Source: Chryseobacterium piperi (GTDB taxonomy: Bacteria; Bacteroidota; Bacteroidia; Flavobacteriales; Weeksellaceae). From it: 64,000 nucleotides of DNA. Of this stretch, positions 46,611 to 57,920 are shown piece after piece (the stretch's first letter is position 1; every line of letters starts with the position of its first letter). Position numbers and translations under genes: made by a program. The DNA lies in the NCBI RefSeq assembly GCF_002285635.2, contig NZ_CP023049.2, forward strand, positions 3,472,001 through 3,536,000. The letters are read 5' to 3'. Below the pieces are notes generated by a model that did not search any database, was not told where the DNA came from, and saw nothing but the letters and a program-made list of their open reading frames with translations.

Positions 46611-48872
46611 TTAGTTATTACTTGCTGTTTTAATTTCTGTTGTCTTGATATCTGTACCTAATCTCTGTAAGTAAGAAATAAGAGCTACAATTTCTTTTTT
46701 CTCTAATTCCCCTTGAGGTCTCTTTGCGTAAGCTTCTTTTAAGTCATTCGCTTCAGAGAAAATATCTTTTACAATTTTTGCTGCCTGATTGTCTGCCCAT
46801 TTATTAGCAGAATCTACCTGAGGTTTTGTATATGGTACATCGAAAGTATTTTTCATCAGTAACATTTTATCAACCATTTTAGATCTATCTAAATTAGTAG
46901 CGATCAACCAAGGGTAACGAGGCATGATAGAACCTGCAGATGTAGATCTTGGGTTATACATGTGCTTGTAGTGCCAAGAACTTGGGTTTTTACCTCCTTC
47001 TCTATGTAAATCCGGTCCTGTTCTTTTAGAACCCCATAAGAATGGTCTGTCATAAACGAATTCTCCGGCTTTTGAATACTGTCCGTTTTTACCGTTGAAT
47101 CGAACGATCTCATCTCTGAACGGTCTGATCATCTGAGAGTGACAAGCGTTACATCCTTCACGGATATAAATATCTCTACCTTCTAATTCTAAAGGAGAAT
47201 AAGGCTTCACCGCTGAAATGGTAGGAACACTCTTTTTAAGTGATAGTGTAGGGATAATTTCTACTGAACTACCGATAGATATTGTGAAGAAAGATAAGAT
47301 ACCTAATAATACCGGCATTCTTTCTAACCAAAGGTGAGTTCCCTCTCCCTCTTTACGTTTGTTACCAATATTAGCCAAAGCAGGTGCTTCTGCAGGAACT
47401 TCTTTTTGGAATGATCCTTTTCTTACTGTTGCAACAACGTTTACAATCATTAAGATGGCTCCTGAGATATAGAATAAACCTCCTAAGAATCTCATTTTAA
47501 AATAAGGGATAATTGCAGTAACGGTATCTAACCAGTTTTTCCACAATAATGTCCCGTCCGGATTAAACTGCTTCCACATTAATCCTTGTGTAAATCCTGA
47601 AATATACATTGGAACTGCATAGAAAATAATTCCTAAAGTACCTAACCAGAAATGCCAGTTAGCTAATTTTACAGACCAAATTTTTGTTCTCCACAAAATT
47701 GGAACCAAATAATAGATTACCCCGAATGCCATGAAACCATTCCATCCTAGAGCTCCTAAGTGTACGTGACCGATAACCCAGTCCGTAAAGTGACCAATTT
47801 TGTTAATGTTTTTAGTTGCTAAAAGCGGTCCTTCGAATGTTGCCATACCATAACAAGTAACTGCAACTACGAAGAATTTAAGAATCGGGTTTTCTCTTAC
47901 TTTATCCCATGCTCCTCTTAAGGTAAGAAGACCATTAAGCATACCTCCCCATGATGGTGCGATAAGCATGATAGAGAATCCTGTTCCTACTGCCTGAGCC
48001 CATGCTGGAAGGGCAGTATACTGAAGGTGGTGAGGACCAGCCCAAATATATACGAAAATTAATGACCAGAAGTGGATAATAGATAGTTTGTATGAGAAAA
48101 CCGGTCTATCTGCAGCTTTTGGTAAGAAATAATACATTAAACCAAGAACCGGAGTTGTCAATACGAATGCAACCGCATTGTGACCATACCACCATTGTAC
48201 GATAGCATCTTTTACTCCAGCATATGCTGAATATGACTTCCATCCTGTGAAAGATAACGGAACTTCTAGGTTGTTGAAAATATGAAGCATTGCTACTGCG
48301 ATCCAAGTACCAATATAGAACCAGATGGCTACATAAAGGTGTCTTACTCTTCTCTTAGCAATAGTTAAGAACATGTTGATACCAAAGATAATCCACGAAA
48401 ACGCAATTAAAATATCGATTGGCCATTCGTGTTCAGCATATTCTTTTGAAGTGTTAATCCCCATAAAGAATGTAATGAACGTAGCAACAATCATAAACTG
48501 CCAAGTCCAGAAATGTAACCAAGATAATGTATCACTGTACATTCTTGTTTTTAATAATCTTTGTAAAGAGTAATAAATACCGGTATAAACGATATTACAT
48601 ACGAATGCAAAGATTACGGTATTGGTGTGCAACATTCTGATTCTACCAAAACCAAATGCACCATGAGTATTAATTAGCCCTTGAATATTACCACTCTTTA
48701 AACTCTGAATGGTAGTATCGTCTGTACCAAATAAAAATTCAGGAAGCTCAGGGTAGAAAAGCATTAAGGCTGCTGTAAGCCCGAACAAAAACCCTATAAG
48801 CCCAAAAACTATGGTCGCATAAAGAAATGCCCGAACAATATTGTTGTCATAACTAAACTTTTGTGTCTCCAT
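46611..48872 (-). CDS. ccoN: cbb3-type cytochrome c oxidase, fused subunits CcoN and CcoO
   Basis: A 753-residue fusion. The first ~500 residues are the catalytic subunit CcoN with about 12 helices and the heme-copper His ligands (segments WWYGHNAVAFVLTTP, GPHHLQYTA, VIGHVHLGALGWN). After a ~45-residue linker and one more helix comes CcoO, a cytochrome c domain with heme motif CNACHSQM and the distal Met in SIMPRYPW. Separate ccoN and ccoO genes are the rule in proteobacteria; fusion is common in Bacteroidota. The enzyme reduces oxygen with high affinity and pumps protons. It starts 5 bases after ccoS. Confidence 0.95.
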   Translation of the reverse strand: METQKFSYDNNIVRAFLYATIVFGLIGFLFGLTAALMLFYPELPEFLFGTDDTTIQSLKSGNIQGLINTHGAFGFGRIRMLHTNTVIFAFVCNIVYTGIYYSLQRLLKTRMYSDTLSWLHFWTWQFMIVATFITFFMGINTSKEYAEHEWPIDILIAFSWIIFGINMFLTIAKRRVRHLYVAIWFYIGTWIAVAMLHIFNNLEVPLSFTGWKSYSAYAGVKDAIVQWWYGHNAVAFVLTTPVLGLMYYFLPKAADRPVFSYKLSIIHFWSLIFVYIWAGPHHLQYTALPAWAQAVGTGFSIMLIAPSWGGMLNGLLTLRGAWDKVRENPILKFFVVAVTCYGMATFEGPLLATKNINKIGHFTDWVIGHVHLGALGWNGFMAFGVIYYLVPILWRTKIWSVKLANWHFWLGTLGIIFYAVPMYISGFTQGLMWKQFNPDGTLLWKNWLDTVTAIIPYFKMRFLGGLFYISGAILMIVNVVATVRKGSFQKEVPAEAPALANIGNKRKEGEGTHLWLERMPVLLGILSFFTISIGSSVEIIPTLSLKKSVPTISAVKPYSPLELEGRDIYIREGCNACHSQMIRPFRDEIVRFNGKNGQYSKAGEFVYDRPFLWGSKRTGPDLHREGGKNPSSWHYKHMYNPRSTSAGSIMPRYPWLIATNLDRSKMVDKMLLMKNTFDVPYTKPQVDSANKWADNQAAKIVKDIFSEANDLKEAYAKRPQGELEKKEIVALISYLQRLGTDIKTTEIKTASNN

Positions 48873-48877
48873 ATCAA

Positions 48878-49102
48878 CTATTCACTTTTTTCTTCAATTT
48901 TATTATTTTCTCCTTTTTCTTTCTCGTCATTTTTGTTGCCATCTTTCTCTTTCTCCTTTATTTCACCGGAGTCAAAAAGGATTCTTACAGCTGGAGATTC
49001 ATCATCCTCAAACTGTCCTTTCCTGGCGTTGACTATAAAAACGACCAAGAAAATTGCAGCTAAAGAAACACTGCATAGGATCATTAAATATAGAATATCC
49101 AT
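48878..49102 (-). CDS. ccoS: cbb3 oxidase assembly protein CcoS
   Basis: A 74-residue protein: one N-terminal membrane helix (residues 3-25, YLMILCSVSLAAIFLVVFI), then the FEDDESPAVRILFD segment typical of CcoS. A long Lys/Glu/Asn-rich low-complexity tail is unusual. CcoS is needed for insertion of redox cofactors into CcoN. It is the first gene of the subunit operon and is preceded by a -7 box and an FNR-like site. Confidence 0.87.
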   Translation of the reverse strand: MDILYLMILCSVSLAAIFLVVFIVNARKGQFEDDESPAVRILFDSGEIKEKEKDGNKNDEKEKGENNKIEEKSE

Positions 49103-49109
49103 TTGACAA

Positions 49110-49117
49110 CAAAATTA
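49110..49117 (-). promoter_or_regulatory. Predicted -7 box of the cco subunit operon
   Basis: Minus-strand TAATTTTG, 8 bases before the ccoS start; the same octamer followed by T occurs in the ccoI promoter. A second candidate, TAAATTTG, is at 49134-49141. Confidence 0.5.
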
Positions 49118-49152
49118 ACCTATTTTCGGGGTTCAAATTTAGTGAAAAATAA

Positions 49153-49164
49153 TGACATTCATCA
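49153..49164 (-). promoter_or_regulatory. FNR-like operator upstream of ccoS-ccoNOQP
   Basis: On the minus strand it reads TGATGAATGTCA, differing from the site at 51662-51673 at one spacer base. It matches the FNR consensus core TGAT-N4-ATCA with one mismatch. It lies 51-62 bases upstream of the ccoS start. Confidence 0.6.
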
Positions 49165-49217
49165 CGAAATACGGATTCTGGCTAATTTAAAATCAGTCTA
49201 AATAAGGGGTTTCGCGC

Positions 49218-51596
49218 CTATTTCTTAAAGTATTTTCTTCCCAGGATCCAGGTTGAAACTGTAGTAAAGGTAACTACTGTGATGGAGCTTATTGGCATGA
49301 TTATCGCGGCAAAGAGCGGATGCATATGCCCTGTAACAGCGTAACTTAAACCAACAATATTATACAGGAAACTTATTATGAATGTCATTTTCACAATAGT
49401 TATAGAGCCTTTGCAGACGTTCAGATATTTGTCCAGACTCACCACTTTATCTCCATTCATAATCACATCCGAAGAAGGAGTAAAGGTATTGGTATCATCG
49501 GAAATAGCAATTCCTACATTGCTTTGTTTTAATGCTCCGGCATCATTTAAGCCGTCTCCGAGCATAGCTACTTTTAGATTTTTATCCTGTAATCCTTTGA
49601 TGTAGTTCAGCTTATCTTCCGGACTTTGATTGAAGGCCATTGCCTGGCAGTTTGGAATAATGTCTTTTAACTGCTTTTCTTCTGAGGAGTTATCTCCACT
49701 CAGTATAAAAATTTTGTAGTTTGTAAGAGTGTTAAACAGGTTTTTTAGATGTTCTCTATATTCATTTTTAAATATATACTTGCCCAGGAATTCGCCATTC
49801 TTACTTATATAGACTGCAGTTTCAAGGTTTTTGGATTCCTGGTTATTGTATTTTGCAGATCCTATTCTATAAATGTTTCCTCTTACGCTGGCCTCATATC
49901 CTTTTCCTGAAATTTCCTGAAAATTTTCAACAGGGAAATAATCATCATTAATGTCTATAAACTCATATAAAGATTTTGAAAGTGGGTGATTGGAGTTTTT
50001 TAATAATGTTTTGATATTGGAGAGATCGAACTCCTGAATTTCGGAGCCCTCATATTTAATATTGGTCTTTTTTCTATGGGTGATCGTTCCTGTTTTATCA
50101 AATACTAAAGTGTCGATTTTAGCAATCTTTTCAATGGTAAGTGTGTCTTTTACGTAGAATTTATTTCGGCCTAAAATCCTCATAATGTGACCAAAAGTAA
50201 ATGGTGCGGAAAGAGCGAGTGCACAAGGGCATGCGATGATTAAAATTGCGGAAACTACCTGGAACATTTTTTCCAGATCAATAAATGACCAATAAATTCC
50301 TGATACTAAAGCAATACCTAATATAATAAAAGTAAAGTATTTGCTTATGTTATTGGTAAGGGTATCTAGCCCGGTTTCGTATTTCTTAAAGGCTTCCTTA
50401 TTCCAAAGTTGTGTTAAATAACTTTGATCTACATTTTTGATCACTTCTAATTCAAGAGATGATCCTATTTGTTTTCCTCCTGCGAAAATTTTATCTCCCG
50501 GTTGTTTGCTAATGCTTTCGCTTTCTCCTGTAATAAAGCTATTGTCTATATTGCCCTCTCCATTAATCAGAATAGCATCTACAGGAATGATTTCCTGGTT
50601 TCTGACTAAGATTCTGTCTCCTACTTTGATTTCGGAAAGAAGAATATTATCCTGTTTTCCATTGAAATCCACTTTAGTAACCGCAATTGGGTAGAATGAT
50701 TTGTAGTCACGATCATAGGAAAGAGAGCTGTAGGTTCTTTTCTGAAAGGTTTTTCCTAAAAGCATAAAGAATAAAAGTCCACACAGGGTGTCAAAGTATC
50801 CTGGACCATAATCTGTCACTACTTCGTAGATACTTCTGCCGAATAAAACAAAAATACCAAGAACGATAGGCACATCGATGTTAACGATTTTGTTTTTTAG
50901 CCCATACCAGGCAGATTTATAATAATCTGAAGCTGAATAAAAAACGACAGGGATTGCAAGTAAAAACATTAAAGTCCTGAAGAGTCCTTTATAATGCTGC
51001 ATCCAGTAATCTTCACCGCCTATATATTCTGGAAAAGCCAGAAACATTCCGTTACCAAATGCAAAACCTGCAATGGCAAGTTTTACCAGCAGAGATTTAT
51101 CCAGATGGTCTATATTTTTCTCTGCGGTTTCAAGACTGATCACCGGTTTATAACCAAGATTGGTTAAAAATTTAGCTAATTCGCTTAATTTTAATTCGTT
51201 ATGATTGAATGAAACCTGTAAGGTCTTTCTTGTAAAATTAACCTGAGAATACTTGATCCCATCATTTAGGGTATGAAGGCTTTCCAAAAGCCATATGCAA
51301 GAAGAACAGTGAATGACAGGGACTTTAAAGGTAACCAAACTGGTATTCCCTTCGGAGAAATCGGTTACTTTTTCAAAAATTTCAGGAGTATCCAGGTAAT
51401 CGAATTGAGAAGAGTTCTCGTCACTAGGGCGAATTCCTGCTCTTTTATTTAACTCGTAAAAATTACTTAGATTATTGGTATTCAGAATTTCGTAGACAGA
51501 CTTGCATCCGTTGCAGCAAAAAGTTTTTTCATCAAAAAGAATTCTTTCCTTTTCTATGCCTTGTCCACAATGAAAACAGTTCTCGCTCACCTCCAT
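49218..51596 (-). CDS. ccoI: Copper-translocating P-type ATPase CcoI/FixI
   Basis: A 792-residue P1B-type ATPase for copper supply to cbb3 oxidase. An N-terminal Cys-rich region (CFHCGQGIEKERIL then FCCNGCKSVYEIL) precedes a heavy-metal-associated domain with CSSC instead of the usual CxxC-plus-Met. Eight membrane helices carry the transport motif ACPCAL. Catalytic motifs are TGES, DKTGT (phosphorylated Asp), HP in NHPLSKSL and MLGDGLND. It lies at the head of the cco locus, 115 bases before ccoS and divergent from a Crp/Fnr regulator. The control region between them has an FNR-like site. Confidence 0.93.
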   Translation of the reverse strand: MEVSENCFHCGQGIEKERILFDEKTFCCNGCKSVYEILNTNNLSNFYELNKRAGIRPSDENSSQFDYLDTPEIFEKVTDFSEGNTSLVTFKVPVIHCSSCIWLLESLHTLNDGIKYSQVNFTRKTLQVSFNHNELKLSELAKFLTNLGYKPVISLETAEKNIDHLDKSLLVKLAIAGFAFGNGMFLAFPEYIGGEDYWMQHYKGLFRTLMFLLAIPVVFYSASDYYKSAWYGLKNKIVNIDVPIVLGIFVLFGRSIYEVVTDYGPGYFDTLCGLLFFMLLGKTFQKRTYSSLSYDRDYKSFYPIAVTKVDFNGKQDNILLSEIKVGDRILVRNQEIIPVDAILINGEGNIDNSFITGESESISKQPGDKIFAGGKQIGSSLELEVIKNVDQSYLTQLWNKEAFKKYETGLDTLTNNISKYFTFIILGIALVSGIYWSFIDLEKMFQVVSAILIIACPCALALSAPFTFGHIMRILGRNKFYVKDTLTIEKIAKIDTLVFDKTGTITHRKKTNIKYEGSEIQEFDLSNIKTLLKNSNHPLSKSLYEFIDINDDYFPVENFQEISGKGYEASVRGNIYRIGSAKYNNQESKNLETAVYISKNGEFLGKYIFKNEYREHLKNLFNTLTNYKIFILSGDNSSEEKQLKDIIPNCQAMAFNQSPEDKLNYIKGLQDKNLKVAMLGDGLNDAGALKQSNVGIAISDDTNTFTPSSDVIMNGDKVVSLDKYLNVCKGSITIVKMTFIISFLYNIVGLSYAVTGHMHPLFAAIIMPISSITVVTFTTVSTWILGRKYFKK

Positions 51597-51610
51597 AAAT
51601 TATTGACGGA

Positions 51611-51618
51611 CAAAATTA
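51611..51618 (-). promoter_or_regulatory. Predicted -7 box of ccoI
   Basis: Minus-strand TAATTTTG, 15 bases before the ccoI start. No -33 element is evident, fitting activator dependence. The FNR-like site is centred about 63 bases upstream of the expected start of transcription. Confidence 0.5.
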
Positions 51619-51628
51619 TAACAATTTT

Positions 51629-51661
51629 TTTTGTTTATCGAGTTAAAATGTTCTATTTTTG
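51629..51661 (+). promoter_or_regulatory. Promoter of the Crp/Fnr regulator
   Basis: TTTTG at 51629-51633 and TATTTTTG at 51654-51661 are 20 bases apart, a textbook Bacteroidetes -33/-7 pair. The start would be near 51668, inside the FNR-like site. Confidence 0.65.
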
Positions 51662-51673
51662 TGATAAATGTCA
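51662..51673 (+). promoter_or_regulatory. FNR-like operator shared by ccoI and the regulator gene
   Basis: TGATAAATGTCA, near-palindromic and matching TGAT-N4-ATCA with one mismatch. It overlaps the predicted transcription start of the regulator (autorepression) and lies at an activating distance from ccoI. Confidence 0.6.
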
Positions 51674-51680
51674 TATTAAA

Positions 51681-52394
51681 ATGTCGCAGGAACAACAGAT
51701 TGCAATTGAAGAGAGGTTCGCCAGAGTTTTTAATGATAAATCACTTAAGGAAAGGCTTTCAAGCGCAGATTTTGAAAAATACATCAGCACAAAGAAAAAA
51801 TTAATTTTTCAAAAACACGACACTATTTTTGAAGATGGGGAAATTCCGAAAGGAGTATACTTTTTAGAAAGTGGAGCCGCTAAACTTTCTAAATCTGGAG
51901 CTTTTGGAAAGGATCAGATTTTAAGATTTATTAAAGAAGGAGATATCATTGGCTACCGGTCTTTACTTTGCGGAGAAAATTTTCAAGCTAAGGCTGAAGC
52001 AATGACTGATATTGAGTGTACTTTTCTACCTGCCGATGTGTTTATGTTTCTTTTGGAGGTAGACTCTCAGTTATCATTTGTAATGCTTCAGAAAATCGCG
52101 TATGAATTAGGGGAATCTTCCAACACCATTACTTTCCTTGCTCAAAAGACAGTAAGAGAAAGGCTCGCAGAGATTTTATTGCTTTTGGAACAGAAATTAG
52201 GAGTAGATCCTGAAGGGTTTATTAAAATTTCTTTAACAAGGGAGGAGATCGCTAATATTATTGGTACAGCTACTGAAAGTGCCATCCGTCTGATTTCTGA
52301 ATTTAAACAGGACGACCTCATCGAGGTAGACGGAAGGAATATCAAAATCCTCAATCACGATAAACTAATGAAACTAGGTCACGTAGTTTTATAA
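51681..52394 (+). CDS. Crp/Fnr-family transcriptional regulator
   Basis: A 237-residue regulator from the ATG giving [13 protein letters not shown]. An effector-binding beta-roll (about residues 30-145; [37 protein letters not shown]) and a C-terminal helix-turn-helix ([25 protein letters not shown]) are clear. The N-terminal Cys cluster of oxygen-sensing FNR is absent, though Cys near residues 98 and 114 exist. An in-frame ATG at 51648 would add CDKC, but it lies upstream of the predicted transcription start. The gene is divergent from ccoI, and the neighbouring FNR-like sites suggest it controls the oxidase genes and itself. Confidence 0.87.
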   Translation: MSQEQQIAIEERFARVFNDKSLKERLSSADFEKYISTKKKLIFQKHDTIFEDGEIPKGVYFLESGAAKLSKSGAFGKDQILRFIKEGDIIGYRSLLCGENFQAKAEAMTDIECTFLPADVFMFLLEVDSQLSFVMLQKIAYELGESSNTITFLAQKTVRERLAEILLLLEQKLGVDPEGFIKISLTREEIANIIGTATESAIRLISEFKQDDLIEVDGRNIKILNHDKLMKLGHVVL

Positions 52395-52408
52395 ACCATA
52401 CAAAAATC

Positions 52409-52431
52409 AAGTCGGCGGAAGCCGACTTTTT
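52409..52431 (+). terminator. Terminator after the Crp/Fnr regulator
   Basis: AAGTCGGC pairs with GCCGACTT around GGAA, followed by TTT. Confidence 0.9.
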
Positions 52432-52452
52432 AACTTTAAAAATAGATCCATT

Positions 52453-53268
52453 ATGTCTGTTCACTCTGAAATTAAAAAAGTTACGACTGAAACCTTGCGC
52501 AAAATGAAATTCGACAAGGAAAAAATAACAATGCTTACCGCGTATGATTTTACCACGGCAAAGATGGTAGATGCAGGAGGTGTTGATGCTATTTTGATAG
52601 GGGATTCTGCAGCGAATGTGATGGCAGGGTTTGAAACGACTTTACCGATCACTTTAGATCAGATGATTTATCATGCTCAAAGTGTTGTTCGTGGAGTAGA
52701 CAGAGCCTTGGTTATTGCTGATTTACCTTTTGGTACTTATCAGAGTAACCCGGAAAAAGCATTGGAATCTGCTGTGAGAATGATGAAAGAAGGAGGAGCT
52801 CATGCCGTAAAAATTGAAGGAGGGAAAGAAATTTCTAAATCGATCAAGAAAATTGTTAATGCAGGCATTCCTGTCATGGGGCATTTAGGATTAACACCTC
52901 AGTCTATTTATAAATTTGGAACTTATAAAGTGAGAGCAAAGGATGAAGCAGAAGCTGAAAAACTAATCAGTGACGCACAACTTTTGGAAGAACTGGGATG
53001 TTTTTCTATTGTTTTAGAAAAAATTCCGGCAGATCTGGCTAAAAAAGTATCAGAAAGCATTTCAATTCCGACGATCGGAATCGGAGCAGGTCCTGATTGT
53101 GACGGACAGGTTTTGGTTTATCATGATATGGTAGGAATGAATCAGGGATTCAGCCCAAAATTTTTAAGAAGATACCTTGATCTTTATACTGAAATTACAG
53201 GAGCTGTATCTCAATATGTAAAAGACGTAAAAAACGTCGATTTCCCAAACGAAAAAGAAAGTTATTAA
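52453..53268 (+). CDS. panB: 3-methyl-2-oxobutanoate hydroxymethyltransferase
   Basis: A 271-residue enzyme of pantothenate (coenzyme A) synthesis: it adds a hydroxymethyl group from methylene-THF to alpha-ketoisovalerate. Family motifs: [31 protein letters not shown] (Mg-binding Asp), [24 protein letters not shown] and [18 protein letters not shown]. It starts a tight group: the next start is 4 bases after its stop. Confidence 0.97.
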   Translation: MSVHSEIKKVTTETLRKMKFDKEKITMLTAYDFTTAKMVDAGGVDAILIGDSAANVMAGFETTLPITLDQMIYHAQSVVRGVDRALVIADLPFGTYQSNPEKALESAVRMMKEGGAHAVKIEGGKEISKSIKKIVNAGIPVMGHLGLTPQSIYKFGTYKVRAKDEAEAEKLISDAQLLEELGCFSIVLEKIPADLAKKVSESISIPTIGIGAGPDCDGQVLVYHDMVGMNQGFSPKFLRRYLDLYTEITGAVSQYVKDVKNVDFPNEKESY

Positions 53269-53271
53269 TTA

Positions 53272-53595
53272 ATGAAAAATCAACAAACTATACAGGGAGT
53301 AATCTCCGTTATCGCTTTAATCTGTCTGGCAGTAGGATGGTTTAATTTATTTTCACCAGAAGTGAATGAAATTCTTTCCCGAAGAGTGTTTTATATTGTG
53401 ATAGGAATAAGCTTTATTATTCAGGCACCATTTCTTTCCAATAGAAATTTCGTTTATGGAATGTATGCCGCAGCTGGTCTGTGTATTATAGGTGCTTTTT
53501 TGCCATTAGAATCAAGATTAGCAGGAATGAAAACGATTGGGCTTTTGGGAGGAATTCTTTTTTCTTTGGCCGGCAGATCAAGACAGAGCAGGTAA
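53272..53595 (+). CDS. Small four-helix membrane protein of unknown function
   Basis: A 107-residue hydrophobic protein with four membrane helices (about residues 8-25, 40-55, 61-78 and 86-101) and the short basic end RSRQSR. No domain was recognised. It is packed between panB (3-base gap) and a pseudouridine synthase (1-base gap), so it is certainly co-transcribed, but the neighbours give no functional clue. Confidence 0.75.
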   Translation: MKNQQTIQGVISVIALICLAVGWFNLFSPEVNEILSRRVFYIVIGISFIIQAPFLSNRNFVYGMYAAAGLCIIGAFLPLESRLAGMKTIGLLGGILFSLAGRSRQSR

Positions 53596-53596
53596 A

Positions 53597-54280
53597 ATGG
53601 AGGAACAGATTGTTTATGAAGACAACCATCTTCTGGTGATCAATAAAAAAGTTGGCCAGCTTGTGCAGGGCGATAAGACAGGAGATGAGTCATTATTGGA
53701 ATCGATAAAAAATTTTATAAAAAAAAGAGACGCTAAACCGGGAAATGTTTTTCTCGGTTTGGTGCATCGTATAGACCGCCCAACTTCCGGATTGGTAATC
53801 TATGCTAAAACCTCAAAAGCACTTTCCCGTTTGACCCAGATGGTAAAAAACAGGGAAATAGAAAAGACTTATTGGGCGGTGGTTTCTAAAGAAATGATTC
53901 CACAAAGTCAGAAACTCGTTCATTATTTAAAGAAAAACGAAAAAAATAATAAGGCAATTGTTTTTACCAAACCAACAGATGGAGCTAAAGAAGCGATATT
54001 AACTTATACGGTTATAAAAAGTCTGGACAACTATATGCTTCTTGAAATAGACCTGGAAACAGGAAGGCACCACCAGATCCGGGCACAATTATCTAAAACA
54101 GGGAGTCCGATTAAAGGAGATTTAAAGTATGGAGCACCCCGTTCTAACCCTGATGGAGGAATTAATCTTCACGCCAGAATGCTGAAGTTTATTCATCCGG
54201 TCACAAAAGAAGAAATTGAAATTATTGCTCCTGTACCACAAAATGATGCTATTTGGAGAGCTTGTGAAGAAGGGGTGTAG
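53597..54280 (+). CDS. RluA-family pseudouridine synthase
   Basis: A 227-residue enzyme that isomerises uridine to pseudouridine in RNA. The start MEEQIVYEDNHLLV is used; a Met 20 codons upstream lies inside the preceding gene. The catalytic motif HRIDRPTSGLV holds the essential Asp, and later motifs are GRHHQIRAQL and HARML. There is no S4 domain, so it belongs to the short RluA/TruC-like class. Its target RNA cannot be inferred. It is the last gene of the panB group. Confidence 0.9.
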   Translation: MEEQIVYEDNHLLVINKKVGQLVQGDKTGDESLLESIKNFIKKRDAKPGNVFLGLVHRIDRPTSGLVIYAKTSKALSRLTQMVKNREIEKTYWAVVSKEMIPQSQKLVHYLKKNEKNNKAIVFTKPTDGAKEAILTYTVIKSLDNYMLLEIDLETGRHHQIRAQLSKTGSPIKGDLKYGAPRSNPDGGINLHARMLKFIHPVTKEEIEIIAPVPQNDAIWRACEEGV

Positions 54281-54431
54281 AAAAGAAGTTAGAAGATGGA
54301 AGCCAGAAGATATATTCGGTTTCCATTTTTTATTTGGCCTCATTTATTAAAAGAAATTCTATTTCTTTTTGGGTTTTAATGCCCTCCAATATTCCTCACC
54401 TATCTTCCGGCCTTTCGAAATAGCCTTCAAA

Positions 54432-54463
54432 TTTTGCCTGTTTTGAAAAAATAACTATCTTCG
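54432..54463 (+). promoter_or_regulatory. Promoter of the thiamine operon
   Basis: TTTTG at 54432-54436 and TATCTTCG at 54456-54463, 19 bases apart, resemble the -33/-7 pair with one mismatch in the -7 box. It is a few bases upstream of the riboswitch. Confidence 0.55.
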
Positions 54464-54469
54464 TCGAGT

Positions 54470-54551
54470 ACTTTAGGGGTGTCTGTTGATAAAACAGACT
54501 GAGATTTTACCCTTTGAACCTGATCTGGATCATACCAGCGTAGGGAAAAGT
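54470..54551 (+). promoter_or_regulatory. TPP riboswitch (THI element)
   Basis: The conserved thi-box is present: the P1 arms ACTTT (54470-54474) and AAAGT (54547-54551), GGGGTG, then CTGAGA, ACCCTTTGAACCTGATCTGG, and ATACCAGCGTAGGGAA. It binds thiamine pyrophosphate and controls the downstream thi genes. The aptamer is of normal, compact size. Confidence 0.97.
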
Positions 54552-54591
54552 GAGATGACTTTCTGTTGTACATACTATTGTACAATTATAG

Positions 54592-54632
54592 CCATTCCTA
54601 AAGTGATATGTTTAATTAAAACTTTAGAATGG
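54592..54632 (+). promoter_or_regulatory. Hairpin masking the thiS start codon (riboswitch expression platform)
   Basis: CCATTCCTAAAGT (54592-54604) pairs with ACTTTAGAATGG (54621-54632) with one bulged C. The thiS ATG at 54629-54631 is inside the 3' arm. An upstream hairpin TTGTACA/TGTACAA lies near 54564-54583. With no terminator visible, the platform probably controls translation initiation. Confidence 0.65.
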
Positions 54633-54835
54633 AACTCTTAATCAACCACACAAGAAAAATTTTTGCGCTCCCTCCAGAGAATTTGGAGGAACTCATGAAT
54701 TTAGAGGCTCCCGGAAAGAAAAAAGGAATTGCTGTTGCTTTAAACAACCGTATTGTTCCTATTTCGTCGTGGCCGGACACATTACTTCAGAACAATGATT
54801 CAATTTTAATTATCACTGCCACACAAGGCGGTTAA
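54629..54835 (+). CDS. thiS: Sulfur carrier protein ThiS
   Basis: A 68-residue ubiquitin-like protein ending in GG, the C-terminus that is adenylated by ThiF and converted to a thiocarboxylate to donate sulfur to the thiazole ring. The beta-grasp pattern and the final ILIITATQGG are typical. It is the first gene of the thi operon and its start codon is inside a hairpin after the riboswitch. Confidence 0.93.
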   Translation: MELLINHTRKIFALPPENLEELMNLEAPGKKKGIAVALNNRIVPISSWPDTLLQNNDSILIITATQGG

Positions 54836-57281
<2,446 letters not shown>

Positions 57282-57282
<1 letters not shown>

Positions 57283-57920
57283 TGAAAAGACTGCAATATA
57301 TCTCTCAGGGGAATACAAAAGAAGATCAGGAATTAAATATTTATAAAGCATTAGATGCAGGAGTGCAATGGGTACAGGTACGATGGAAAAATGCTCCTGC
57401 CGGTGAATTGATACAGCTTTGTGAGAGAGCAAAATTATTATGTACAGATTACCAGGCCATATGCATTGTTAATGATCATGCAGAGCTGGCCAAAAAGATT
57501 GATGCGGATGGCGTGCATGTAGGGTTAAATGATATTTCCGTTTTGGAGGCAAGAAAAATTTTAGAACCCAGAAAAATAATTGGAGGGACAGCTAATACTT
57601 TGGTTGATGTACTTCAAAGAATGTCTGAGCAATGCGATTATATTGGTTTAGGACCACTCAGGTTTACTTCTACAAAAGAAAAGCTCAGCCCTGTTTTAGG
57701 TTTTGAAGGGTATCACAAATTAATTCAACATCTAAAAGAAAGATCTTTTGATCTGCCTAAAATCTATGCAATAGGAGGTGTACAACTGGATGATATAGAA
57801 TTATTACAACAAATCGGAATATATGGAGTTGCTGTTTCTGGACAAATCACCCATCAGCCATCGATTGTTAACGAAATAAAACAAGCTTTAAATGAATCAG
57901 ATATTAAAAATAGCAGATAG
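57282..57920 (+). CDS. thiE: Thiamine phosphate synthase
   Basis: A 212-residue enzyme that joins the pyrimidine diphosphate and thiazole phosphate into thiamine phosphate. Signatures: [54 protein letters not shown] and IGGV. Unlike the preceding paralogue it has all substrate-binding motifs. It starts on the stop codon of that gene (TAATG) and overlaps thiG by 29 bases. Confidence 0.93.

Noticed and set aside
48861..49106. Two plus-strand frames opposite ccoS
   Set aside because: They mirror the low-complexity Lys/Glu tail of ccoS (giving Phe/Ser-rich products) and lack start signals.
51648..51680. Longer Crp/Fnr start adding CDKC
   Set aside because: The promoter -7 box at 51654-51661 lies inside that extension, so it would not be transcribed as predicted. 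Listed as a finding only because it bears on oxygen sensing.
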